Positions 20,597-30,741 of a stretch of DNA of 64,000 bases are shown here, piece after piece (within the stretch, counting starts at the first letter, position 1; every line of letters begins with the position of its first letter). Below the pieces are notes generated by a model, which did not search any database, had not been told where the DNA came from, and saw nothing but the letters and a program-made list of their open reading frames with translations. The position numbers were made by a program, and so were the translations under genes. Origin of the DNA: Selaginella moellendorffii. Its lineage: Eukaryota > Streptophyta > Lycopodiopsida > Selaginellales > Selaginellaceae. The stretch lies in NCBI RefSeq assembly GCF_000143415.4, contig NW_003314369.1:394638-458637 (forward strand). The letters run 5' to 3'.

Positions 20597-22819
20597 ATGA
20601 TCCTCCAGAGCGACTACTTTGGAGTGGAGAGGACTTCCCAGGTCCGGGCCATGCCCAGATCAGGAGCTCCAGAGCAATCGAGATCGCTACTCATGACAGT
20701 GTGCCGGCAGAAGCTGGAGATTCCCAAATCGGAGGACGCGATGGAGCACTCGGCCAAATTTGCCGCGCGAGACAAGCCTCGCAAGCTCCGGGATCAGCAT
20801 TCTTGCAGCTCGACCACTATCGGCAGCGCCGGCGGCCTTGATTCCTTGCGATGCGACGTCCGGAGGCTGGAAGATCGATCAAACCCATCGTCTTTGGATG
20901 TGGAGGCGTGTGGAGTGCTGCTGAGAAGGTGCGCTCTCCACAGGGCTCTCGAGGAGGGCAAGCGCCTCCACCGGCAAATCGTCGCGAGCCGCGAGAGTTG
21001 CAACACTTTCCTCGTGAATCTCGTCGTGCTCATGTATGGCAGCTGCGGCAGGATACACGATGCGCTCCAGGCCTTCCACTCGATCGATCCTCGCAATGCC
21101 CACTCGTGGAACATCATGATTGCGGCATTTTCCCAGAATGGGCATCCGCGCGAGGCGCTGGATCTCTACTGGAAGATGGACCCGGGGCTGAGTCGATCGA
21201 GCGTGAGCTACTGTGCGGCGCTGGGGCTGTGCGCCAAGCTGGGCGCCATCGCCGACGGGAGGAAGATCCACGAGAGCGTGCGAGGGACGGTGTTTGAGAG
21301 CTATGGCGGTGCTGGAAGCGTGGGGATCGCGCTCGTCAACATGTATGGCAAGTGCGCGTGCCCGGACGACGCCAGGATCGTCTTCGACAAGCTCCGCCAC
21401 CGATCAAACGTCTGCTGGAACGCGATGATCTCAGCCTACGCGCAGAACCAGCGGGGATCCCAAGCGATCGATCTCTTCCGGCGTATGGATCACGAGGGGA
21501 TGGACTTCACCGCCATCACCTTTGTTAGCGTCATCGATGCCTGCGCGAAGGAGAAGCTCTCCGCAAGCCGCGAGCTCCTGGCGCGGCAGATCCACGCTCG
21601 CGCTGCGCAGCGCGGGCTCCTTCCTGGCGACGTGATCGTCGGCAGCGCGCTCGTCAACATGTATGGCAAGTGGGGGATGATCCGCGACGCGCAAGCGCTC
21701 TTCGACTCGATGGAGCGGAGAAACTGCTTCACCTGGTCGGGGATGATCGCGGCCTACGCTCAGATCGGCCAGCCCCGGCGCGCGCTGGAGCTCTTTCGAT
21801 CCATGGACGTGAGACCCAACAACGTGACGCTCATCAGCGTGCTAGACGCATGCACGCAGCTGGGCGACGCTGCCACTGCCAAGATCGTCCGCGAGCTCTT
21901 CGATCGATCACGAGAAGAGGGCGTCGATCGGGATGGTACCGGCGCCATCACTCTCGGCAACGCGCTCATCAACTTCTACGCCAAGGTTGGCGACTGGGAG
22001 CTCGCGCGCGAGATCTTCGAGAGGATGCCGCGCAAGAGCGTCGTCACCTGGACATCGATGCTCTCGGCCTACGCGCGCAATGGCCACTCCGCGCAAGCGC
22101 TCGAGCTCTTCCACCGCATGGAAGGATTCGAGCTGCAGTCACACCCGGTGACGATCATCAGCGCGCTCGACGCCTGCGCGGACGGAGCCGGATCACTCAA
22201 GGAGGGGCGGCGGATCCACCAGCAGCTCCTCCAGAGCGGGATCAAGCCCGACGGCGCGGTCGCCAACGCTGTGATCAGCATGTATGGCAAGAGCGGCAGT
22301 GTAAGCGAGGCCTGGGAGGTGTTCGCGGCCATGACTGATCGAAGCGTAGTCTCGTGGACGTCCATCTTGGCTGCGTTTGCCGAGCACCAATCCATCGACG
22401 AGGCATTCGCGATCCAGAGGATGATGTGCCAGGAGGGGATGGATCCCGACGATGTCACCTTCATAAGCCTGCTCTTCGCTTGCAGCCACGCCGGGAAGCT
22501 CGAGCAAGGCCGCGAGGTGTTCTTGGCGATGGTGGCGGACTTTGACACGAGGCCGATGGTGGAGCACTACCGGTGCATGGTGGACTTGCTGGCCAGGACG
22601 GGGAGGTTGGCGGAGGCGGAGGAGCTGGTGCGGAGGATGCCCGGCGGCGCTGACCTCGTGTGCTGGTCAACGCTGCTCAACGGGTGTAAGCTCCATGACA
22701 ACGAGGAGCACGCCAAGAGGGCCGCGGATGGCCTGTCGGTTGCCACGCCCGGCAGCTCCGGGGCTTTTGTGCTGCTGGCCCAGAGCCTGTGCGCCAAGGA
22801 ATCTTCCAAGGCCCGTTGA
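20597..22819 (+). CDS. PLS-class PPR protein with E domain
   Basis: An intronless gene of 740 residues from the ATG at 20597. After a leader of about 115 residues without a clear domain come about a dozen pentatricopeptide repeats of mixed length, with marks such as LVNMYGKCACPDDARIVFD, WNAMISAYAQN and WTSMLSAYARNGHSAQALELF. It ends in E-type motifs (MVEHYRCMVDLLARTGRLAEAEELVRRMP, then WSTLLNGCKLHDN) and has no DYW deaminase. Such proteins bind single organelle RNAs and often guide C-to-U editing with a DYW partner in trans. The leader has Ser and Arg but also acids, so the target organelle is uncertain. Confidence 0.9.
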   Translation: MILQSDYFGVERTSQVRAMPRSGAPEQSRSLLMTVCRQKLEIPKSEDAMEHSAKFAARDKPRKLRDQHSCSSTTIGSAGGLDSLRCDVRRLEDRSNPSSLDVEACGVLLRRCALHRALEEGKRLHRQIVASRESCNTFLVNLVVLMYGSCGRIHDALQAFHSIDPRNAHSWNIMIAAFSQNGHPREALDLYWKMDPGLSRSSVSYCAALGLCAKLGAIADGRKIHESVRGTVFESYGGAGSVGIALVNMYGKCACPDDARIVFDKLRHRSNVCWNAMISAYAQNQRGSQAIDLFRRMDHEGMDFTAITFVSVIDACAKEKLSASRELLARQIHARAAQRGLLPGDVIVGSALVNMYGKWGMIRDAQALFDSMERRNCFTWSGMIAAYAQIGQPRRALELFRSMDVRPNNVTLISVLDACTQLGDAATAKIVRELFDRSREEGVDRDGTGAITLGNALINFYAKVGDWELAREIFERMPRKSVVTWTSMLSAYARNGHSAQALELFHRMEGFELQSHPVTIISALDACADGAGSLKEGRRIHQQLLQSGIKPDGAVANAVISMYGKSGSVSEAWEVFAAMTDRSVVSWTSILAAFAEHQSIDEAFAIQRMMCQEGMDPDDVTFISLLFACSHAGKLEQGREVFLAMVADFDTRPMVEHYRCMVDLLARTGRLAEAEELVRRMPGGADLVCWSTLLNGCKLHDNEEHAKRAADGLSVATPGSSGAFVLLAQSLCAKESSKAR

Positions 22820-23224
22820 CCACATTGGACTTTTGCCTTTGTATATGGGCTTTTCAAACAGTCAACTTAATCGAGAGCAGCTGAGATTGCTTTGCTTGTT
22901 AAGTGGAGCATGAATTACTTGAATTTTTTTTCCTTGGCCGTCTTGATCAGGTCAAATTTTGTTTGCAGTTGCTTGGCCGCTCCTCGTTGGCTTCCTTCTG
23001 TGTGGGCTTCCAGTGCTTCTAAGTTGTAGCTTTGCTCTTGCCTTTGTTTCTTTGTCTTAACTTGACTCTTTCGACACAACTTTAATTGAACCTCCTTAGT
23101 TGTATTTGATAGAACTCATCAAACTTGGGTCGCCATTTGAAGTTGCCAATAATTCTAAGCATAATTTTCTCGTCATCACAAAGGTTTGAAACTTCATTAA
23201 AGAATTGAGCGAGGCCAAAAAATC
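22820..23224. other. Intergenic between convergent PPR and receptor-kinase genes
   Basis: Shared 3' flank of two convergent genes, T-rich on the plus strand. No gene or RNA seen. Confidence 0.5.
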
Positions 23225-25791
23225 TCATCTCGCAGACACAGTGTCGGTGTCCAAGAAGAAGCTCTTGAAAGTAGCGGTAGAGGAGGAGAGGCCACTGTTG
23301 AGGTCGAGGCGAAGCTCCCCTTTGGACGCGAAGAACAGGCCTTCGACGGGGACTTTGCTGTCCACGGTCGAGGAGCCTTCGAGCATTTGGACAACGCTGC
23401 CCATGGACGGCCTCGCGCTCGCATTCTCTTGCAGGCACAGGAAAGCGATCCTGATGACTCTCACGACTTCCCCCTCGTCCGCCTGGCTAGAGATCCTGGG
23501 ATCGACCACGTCCATGTCCCTGCCTTGCTGGACCAGCTCCAAGCAAAAGCTTGGTAGATAAAACTTCTCCGTCTCCGAGACCCGCGAGAAGCACTTCCGC
23601 CCGCTGATCACCTCCAGCAGCACCACTCCAAAGCTGTAAACGTCGCTCTTCTCGGTGATGGAAGCCTCGAGCAGCCACTCCGGAGCTAGGTATCCTGGAG
23701 TCCCTCGCATCGTCGTCATCACGTAGCTTTGGTCGCGAGACATGAGCCTGGAGAGTCCAAAGTCCGCGACTTTAGCCACGAAAGACTTGTCCAGGAGTAT
23801 GTTCTGCGGCTTGATGTCGAGATGATCCTTTGCATGCATTCTTCGTGAAGGTACGCAAGGCCTCTCGCCATCCCCAGCACGATCTCTATGCGTTGCTTCC
23901 AGCATAGCACCATCAAGTTCTTCTCGGAGTCCTGGTAAATCCACTTGTCCAGCGATCCATTCGTCATGTGCTCGTAGACGAGGAGCCTGTTTGATCCCTC
24001 CGAGCAAAACCCGAGCAGCTTTACCAGGTTCCAGTGATGGAGACTTCCCAGCACTGCCACCTCTGCGTAGAATTCCTTCTTTCCCTGTCCCGTGCCTTCG
24101 AGCTTCTTCACCGCCACCGTTCTACCATCTGGAAGAGTTCCCTCGTACACACCACCAAAGCCTCCAGTGCCGAGGAGCTTGCTAAAGTTGCCGGTGATCC
24201 GCCCCAGAGCCGAGAGGGAGAAACGCATCGGCCTCAAGTTCTCGATCGACTCGAGGAAGTTGTCACTGTCGTAGTCCACGGCTGCTTTAATGCTCGTCCG
24301 CCGTCTCCTGATCCAGAGAAACACCAGGACGACGAGCGAGAGGGCTCCAAGAACCGAGACGACGATCCCGGCAATGACTCCAGCCGAGAGCTTGGAGCTT
24401 GTTGTCCCTGCTCTTCTCGTCGCCTTGATATAACCAACGTGAGATTGAGTGGAAACTCGCTGGAGGGTGCTCGTATTGTCGACCGTGAAGCACGAGTTGG
24501 ATTCTTCCCAGAAGAAAAATGCCGAGCACGAGCAGTTCCTCAAGCACCTGTCGCGGCACTCGTCGATGGTGACTTGCGAACCATTTACATACTTGCTGGA
24601 GAAGTGTTCCACTCCAGGAACTGGAACGAACTCGAGAGATTCGATGTCGCTGCAAGACTCCACTGCCGGAGCGGAACAAGTGTCTGTCCAGCCAGCCGTG
24701 GTTCCGTCCGAGTTCAAGCACCCGACACAAGCGCTGCTCGAGCAAATTCCAAAAGGCTGGCACCGCTGAGGCAGCAAGCACGAGTCATTCCTCGCGAGAA
24801 GATTGTAACTATCCGACCATATGAGCAAGTTCTCCAGAGTATACGCGTGAAGATCCCCCTCAAACTCAAGCCGGATGAACGACTGGTTACGTGGAGTGTT
24901 TGCCGATGATCTCGTGAGCAGAAGACCTCCCGTTGCATTCAAGCCACACAGAGCTTGAGACCTCGTTCCGGACGGAGCCGTGTCGTTGCTAAGCATCATG
25001 TTGAGCACTAGATTCAAACCATCTCCATTGAGAACCGCCGCTGCGAGCGAGTCACAAGCCTGTCGAGCAGCTGTCAGAGTGTCAACTCCATGGTATCCTC
25101 GAATCCAGTAAGGCTCTTGACGAGTCCCCGAGAAGTTGGAGTAGAGAACCAGACCACCGGGTTCCATAACTAGAGAGTAGAATCCTGGAGAGGGATCGGT
25201 CCTGCTCCTCCGGCTCTGGAGCCTCATTCCCGGTCGAAGGACTTGGCCAGCCATCAAAGTATCTGTGGGACGATCGAAGCTTTGCCACAAGATGGTGTTG
25301 TTGCGAAACACCACCAAGTTCCCAGTCTCTCGCACAACTTCCACCCGGGTAGCTCCCCTGTTTGCTGTTCCAGTCGACCACACCAGCCTCCCGTCGCGAT
25401 CTCTCAGCACGAGATCACCGTCCGAGGCGAGAGAGAGCGTGGCGTTGAGTCCGACTGGATCTTCCCGGTTTGCCTCCCAGATGATCCTCTGCGTGGTTGG
25501 AAAACCCGAGTCGACGTTCATGAGCACTGCGAGTGTGTAGCGATCTGGAGTAGAGTTGACAAAGCCAAGGTTGTAGACGCCACTAAAGAAACCTGTCATT
25601 CTCGTGGTAGCGCCGTAAACGTCCTGGTTCTCAGAGTTTTGGGTAGCTCGAGCCGGATCATTGAAGAAAATATAGCCAGTGCCAGTGGGCACATCGAAGG
25701 CCAGGGCCGGCACTGCTACAAATGCTAACAGCACCAATGGCGCTGCAAGGAACAGGAGAGTGGTACCTTGTTTGCTGCGCGCCGAATCCAT
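23225..25791 (-). CDS. G-type lectin receptor kinase, frameshifted (possible pseudogene)
   Basis: Reads on the minus strand from 25791. In order: signal peptide (LLFLAAPLVLLAFVAVPALAF), GNA/bulb-type lectin domain (GDLVLRDRDGRLVWSTGT, TGNLVVFRNNTILWQSFDRP), a Cys-rich region, a PAN-like segment (CRDRCLRNCSCSAFFF), one transmembrane helix near residue 480 and a kinase with GTGGFGGVYEG and AVKKLE. Near 23818-23824 the frame breaks: after YLHEECMQRII the next frame resumes with HLDIKPQNILLD, then DFGLSR and the rest of the lobe to 23225. The gap equals four missing bases just before the catalytic HxD. HLD in place of HRD marks a non-RD kinase of SD2-5 type, a class often used in immune signalling. 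If the shift is real the protein ends without a catalytic loop. Confidence 0.85.
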
Positions 25792-25869
25792 ACTATCATC
25801 AGAACCAATCGATGTGCTCTTCCTCCTCTTCTCCGCCTTGAAAATGGATGAGCGCGCTGGCTAGATTGA

Positions 25870-26863
25870 TCAACGCGCCTTTGACCCTGCACTGTATATG
25901 AAAAAGTAGTCGGCAGTCGTACAATACGTATAAAATAATATTGGGCTTGGCATTACCTTCGCATTATCCCCCTCTTTGCGAGCCAACGAAGATCTGAGAA
26001 CGTACACTGACAATCTGGAAAACCAACAAACGAAAATACAAAGATTGGAGAAAACTTGGCGTGAAACATATACATGAAACCTTACACTCACCTGTAGTTA
26101 CAGTGAATCTCGAATCGGTCATAATTCTCATGACCGAGATCTCGGAGGGCCTTCTCCAGAAGCACGATCGTCACGAGGATGGATTCATCGGTCTTGAAGT
26201 AACTGCCGGACTCTGAAAAGAGAAGCAAGTTTTAAGAACCGAACAAGCGGAGGCGAACAGGAAAAGTAAAGACGTGCCTGAAAGCTTTACCAGAGTCCTT
26301 GTCGGTTAGAAAAAAGTAAGGAAAAGAAAAAGAGAAAAGCTCACACCTATGAGCTTTTCTCATAGCTCATCTATGTGGTGCTCTTTTTTCACGTCCGAAT
26401 AGATAGCGATTGATCAGAAGTTTCATAGCGCAGGCTTTGTGATCCTCCACTGGTATTCTCCAGCAGCAGGATCGTGGACAGCATCCCAATCCATCGTGAG
26501 AGTACCGAATTCCGAGTAGCATCTGTCTTGAACTGTGGAAACAGCCAAACATCGCTTGAGTCTGAAAAGATAAAAATGTTATCTTTTCAGAAAACGATGG
26601 AAGAACAAAGACGTACCAGGATTTTGCCGCGACAGATTTTCCAACAACCTATCGAATCGAAGAACCAATAGAAAGGAGCTTGCCACGATGCGTTTATCCT
26701 CGCAAGGTACACGAGATCTGGCCATGATATCGAACAGCAGAGAAGAAGCGATCTACTCACCGAGGCGCAGGCGCTCGAAATCCGGTAGCGCATTCACAAG
26801 GCGCTCAACCCCGCCGGTGCTGCTGCGAGAAAGATCCATAAACCCTAGCTCGTGCCCCGGCAT
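25870..26863 (-). CDS. Unrecognised protein of 196 aa (six exons)
   Basis: Six exons (26863-26761, 26717-26687, 26648-26617, 26561-26393, 26202-26092, 26014-25870) join without a stop and give 196 residues, beginning MPGHELGFMDLSRSSTGGVE. Mid-protein marks are FKTDESILVTIVLLEKALRD and YDRFEIHCNYRLSVYVL. I recognise no domain; helices are likely and there is no signal peptide. The exon phases all agree, which argues for a real gene, but exon 2 rests on introns of only 43 and 38 nt and is the weakest part. It ends 78 bases before the receptor-kinase start, same strand. The copy at 29.8-30.5 kb is broken. Confidence 0.5.
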
Positions 26864-26956
26864 ATTCTCTTTTTTGAAATGATTCTTAGAATATTCAATT
26901 TTAACCGTTAATCCTTTAATTTTCTGGTAAGCTCACGGATTTATTCGATTCCATGG

Positions 26957-26963
26957 TATAAAA
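26957..26963 (+). promoter_or_regulatory. TATA box in copy A, no gene behind it
   Basis: TATAAAA in the same context (CCATGGTATAAAATGGCA) as the TATA box of the multicopper oxidase at 30681. In copy A no oxidase follows, so it is an orphan promoter copy. Confidence 0.5.
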
Positions 26964-27000
26964 TGGCATGATTTCAAGAAATTCAAGCTTGTACATGAGG

Positions 27001-28599
27001 AAGTGTCCTTCGACATCATCGGATCAAAAACAGTGCCATACATCTGTGTTCTAGGCGAGGAATTATGGAAATATGAAACAACACGGATGGATCGCGAGAA
27101 AAAAGCCAAAGATTCAATAACAAAAGGATATTCTCTTCAAGCTTTCAGGGCATCACACAACAATATGTAGACAGCAATTTCTACCAGATTACTTATTTGA
27201 TTTAGTAGCACTATGCTGCTGAGGGCGCTTGCTATCTTTGCAAGTTTCATGCCCCCAACCAGCAATACTGCTTGTCTCCTGGCATAAGTTTTCCGACCAG
27301 AACACAGCAAATGCCGCGACCAGGCACCTGCGACCTTAGGTCTGATTTGTAGTGTGAGAATGACAGGGGATTATTTGTATCCTAGCAAGAGAAATAGCTA
27401 TTGAGCTACTTTCATAAAATGGGCAAAAATGAGTACACAACCTCATCTCCTACATACAATGTGGTTTTGGGCACATGCCACGTGGTGGCACTGGATAAGT
27501 AGAAGTTCTTGTACATAGAGAAAAGAGAATTTTCTTTATAGCCATTTTTTGAGAAAGTATAGTTATAAATGAAAACTATAAATAGAGCTTCATGTGGATC
27601 TATTTGTGTATTGTGCTACTTTAAAATCCACAAATTCATGTGGATCTATTTGTGGATTTTAAAGTTATATATCACATATTGTTGTAGAAATATTTCCATG
27701 TCAATTGCATCTACATGAAGCTCTTTTGTTTTGCCATAACATTAGGCAATACAAGCATTTATAAAATTTATTATAATATGTCCAAACTTATTGGCAATAG
27801 TGAATTTTTCATTGAGCCCTATCACTATTTTTGAATGTGATCAATACTTCTTAGTAGTTGAACAATCATAACTGTTGAATGCCATAACTGTATTTCTCAC
27901 AAAATACACAAAGCTACACTAAAAAGGATTAGGTTGAAAGCTTAGGGATAAGAAATTCAATTTTTATTTTTTCTTAAGGAAGGTAAACTAGCTCATGAGC
28001 AATTATAATGTAGGAGATCCAAATTGTTATTGTCATAACCAGTCCACATCATAACCTTTTTAATATTGGTTAAGTTTACCCCAACAATCAACAATGTGAG
28101 ACACATAGTTTCCCACAAAAAATATAATGTCCCAAATTTTCAATTCAAAAAGGGGAAATGAATATACCCATCTAAGAGAAAAAAGTTCAGGGACAGCAAC
28201 ATTCAAATTGAAAGACATTGCGGGAATCCATACTCAAACAATCCAAGATCAACCAGAGCGGAGAACAACCAAGCTGAGAGGTCAGAACCCGTGCAAGCGA
28301 GCATTAAATGAAAAGGAAACTCACTGGAGCAGAATTCCCCAAAGCCCACGAAAGCCAAACAAATCAATGCCCCCTGAATGTCTCAGGATCTCTGAAGAAC
28401 AAGACAAAGGAAAAGAATGTTTTCACTTGAATGGAAATGCGAAGAAAATAAAAACTTTCTCACCTCATGATCATCAAAGATAGAGCGATACTTCGGCGAA
28501 TTCACAATCCTCCAGATTGGAATAACATACGAGAAGGATGCATTCATCACAACTGGTACTGAAAAAAAACTGGGCAAGAGTCATGAGCCATTGACAAAG
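27001..28599. other. AT-rich intergenic region
   Basis: No gene seen. The sequence is AT-rich, with scattered stops in all frames, apart from a 118-codon open frame at 28127-28483 that is low in complexity and not recognised. A hairpin at 27618-27665 is listed separately. Confidence 0.5.
27618..27665. repeat. Perfect 17-bp inverted repeat (hairpin) with nearby direct repeat
   Basis: ACTTTAAAATCCACAAA at 27618-27634 is the exact reverse complement of 27649-27665, with a 14-base loop. The loop and right arm start (27635-27654) repeat exactly a 20-base stretch at 27589-27608. It looks like the end of a small inverted-repeat element (MITE) or a slippage product. Confidence 0.75.
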
Positions 28600-29715
28600 A
28601 GAAGCGTTTGGATCGAGAGATTCGATGCCGCTGCAAGACTCCACTGCCGGAGCGGAGCAAGTGTCTGTCCAGCCAGCCGTGGTTCCGTCCGAGTCCAAGC
28701 ACCCGACACAACCGTTGCTCGAGCAAATTCCAAAAGGCTGGCACCGCTGAGGCAGCAAGCACGAGTCATTCCTCGCGAGAAGATTGTAACTATCCGACCA
28801 TATGAGCAAGTTCTCCAGGGTATACGCGTGAAGATCCCCGTCAAACTCAAGCTGGATGAACGACTGGTTACGTGGAGTGTTTGCCGATGATCTCGTGAGC
28901 AGCAAACCTCCAGCCACACAGAGCTTGAGACCTCGTTCCGGACTGAGCCGTGTCGTCGCTAAGCATCATGTTGAGCACTAGATTCAAACCATCTCCATTG
29001 AGAACCGCCGCTGCGAGCGAGTCACAAGATTGTCGAGCAGCTGCTAGAGTGTCAACTCCATGGTATCCTCGAATCCTGTAAGGCTCTTGACGAGTTCCCA
29101 AGAAGTTGGAGTAGAGAACCAGACCACCAGAGAGTAGAATCCTAGAGAAAAATCGCTCCTGCTCTGGAGCCTCATTCCCGGTCGAAGGACTTGGCCAGCC
29201 ATCAAAGTATCTGTGGGACTTGCCACAAGATGGTGTTGTTGCGAAGCACCACCAAGTTCCCAGTCTCTCGCAGAACTTCCACCCGGGTAGCTCCCCTGTT
29301 TGCTGTTCCAGTCGACCACACCAGCCTCCCGTCGCGACCTCTCAGCACGAGATCACCGTCCGAGGCGAGCGAGAGCGTGGCGTTGAGTCCGACTGGATCT
29401 TCCCGGTTTGCCTCCCAGATGATCCTCTGCGTGGTTAGAAAACCCGAGTCGACGTTCATGAGCACTGCGAGTGTGCGATCTGGAGTAGAGTTGACAAAGC
29501 CAAGGTTGTAGACGCCACAAAAGAAACCTGTCATTCTCGTGGTAGCACCGTAACGTCCTTTTTCTCTGAGTTTTGGGTAGCTCGCGCCGGATCAATGAAG
29601 AACCTGTAGCCAGTGGAGTTGATTCGTGGCACATCGAAGCCCAGGGACCTAACAGCACCAATGGCGCTGCAAGGAACAGGAGAGTGGTACTTCGTTTGTT
29701 GCACGCTGAATCCAT
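28600..29715 (-). pseudogene. Truncated copy of G-type lectin receptor kinase
   Basis: Copy B of the receptor-kinase gene. It starts at 29715 with the same signal-peptide region (TTLLFLAAPLVLL) but loses frame within 40 codons. Later blocks (GFFCGVYNLGFVNSTPD, GDLVLRGRDGRLVWSTGT, GQVLRPGMRLQS, SANTPRNQSFIQLEF) lie in different frames because of small deletions. Homology stops near 28612, before the PAN and kinase domains. It cannot encode a receptor. Confidence 0.92.
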
Positions 29716-29819
29716 ACTATCATCAGGACCAATCGATGTGCTCCTCCGCCTTGAAAATGGATGAGCGCGCTGGCTAGATTGACTGCGTGAATGACTGGAT
29801 CAACGCACTCCTTTGACGC

Positions 29820-30530
29820 ACTGTAGATGAAAAAGTAGTGGGCAATCATAAAACAATTATTACACTGACAATCTGGGAAATCAACAAAAGGAAAATACAA
29901 AGATTGGAGAAAACTTGGCAATAAGCATATACAACCTGTAGTTGTTCACGTTACAGTGAATCTCGACCGATCCAAATCGGTCAGTATTCTCACGACTAAG
30001 ATCTAGACTCCAGAAGCACGATCGTCACGAGGATGGATTCATCGGTCTTGAATTAACCGCCGGACTCTGAAAAGAAGAAGCAACTGTTAAAAACCGAACA
30101 ACCGAAGAACAGGAAAAACAAAGAGAAGCTCACATCTTTGTGCTCTGCTAGCAGCTTTTCACGTCCGAGTAGATAGCGATCAATCAAAAGTTTCATAGCG
30201 CAGGCTTTGTGATCCTCCACTGGTGTCCTCCGACAGCAGGATCGTGGACAGCATCCTGATCCATCGAGACAGTACTGAATTCCGAGTGGCATCTGTCTGA
30301 ACTGTGAATTGTGAAAACAAAAATGAAAAAAGATTTTGCCTTCCAATGACCTATCGAATCGAAGAAAGAATAGAAAGGAAAGATCGTAGCTTGCCAAGAT
30401 GCGTTTATCCTCACAATGTACATGAGATCTGGCCATGGATATTTTGATCGATATCGAACAGCAGAGAAGAAGCGATAGGCGCTGTTGCGAAAACTTTGCT
30501 GGAGAAAAACCCATGAACCCCGTGCCCGGA
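29820..30530 (-). pseudogene. Broken copy of the unrecognised 196-aa gene
   Basis: Matches 25870-26863 block by block, but the start ATG context has changed, one base is missing in the fourth exon (TTCAGACAG for TTCAAGACAG), a TGA interrupts the next stretch, and the fifth exon has TTAA where copy A reads TTAC. Copy A is therefore the only version that could be functional. Confidence 0.75.
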
Positions 30531-30680
30531 AGATTCTTGGAAGATTCAATTTTAGGCGTGACATGCTTTTCTCATCCTTTAATTTTCTGGTTAGCTTCTT
30601 GGTATGAAAAGCATTCATGCGCACTGCATGCTCTCACCTTCGAAATTCTTTGTATGACACGGATTTAGTCGATTCCATGG

Positions 30681-30687
30681 TATAAAA
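30681..30687 (+). promoter_or_regulatory. TATA box of the multicopper oxidase gene
   Basis: TATAAAA 55 bases before the start codon at 30742, a normal plant spacing once a short leader is allowed for. It lies inside duplication copy B. Confidence 0.65.
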
Positions 30688-30741
30688 TGGCACGATTGCA
30701 AGAAATCCAAGCTCGTACGTGAGGTACCTCTCTTTGTCGCC

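Larger units (their letters stand above)
24631..27000. repeat. Segmental duplication, copy A
   Basis: This stretch recurs in direct orientation at about 28614-30735. It includes the 5' half of the receptor-kinase gene, the whole unrecognised six-exon gene and the region with TATAAAA at 26957. Long blocks agree almost base for base; copy B is shortened by many small deletions. Confidence 0.9.
28614..30735. repeat. Segmental duplication, copy B
   Basis: Direct copy of 24631-27000, shortened by deletions. The right edge falls about 10-20 bases before the ATG of the multicopper oxidase, so the promoter of that gene lies inside the duplicated segment. Confidence 0.9.

Noticed and set aside
21670-22338. 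222-codon frame in the PPR gene
   Set aside because: It is an Arg-rich frame offset from the PPR frame, which carries regular repeats.
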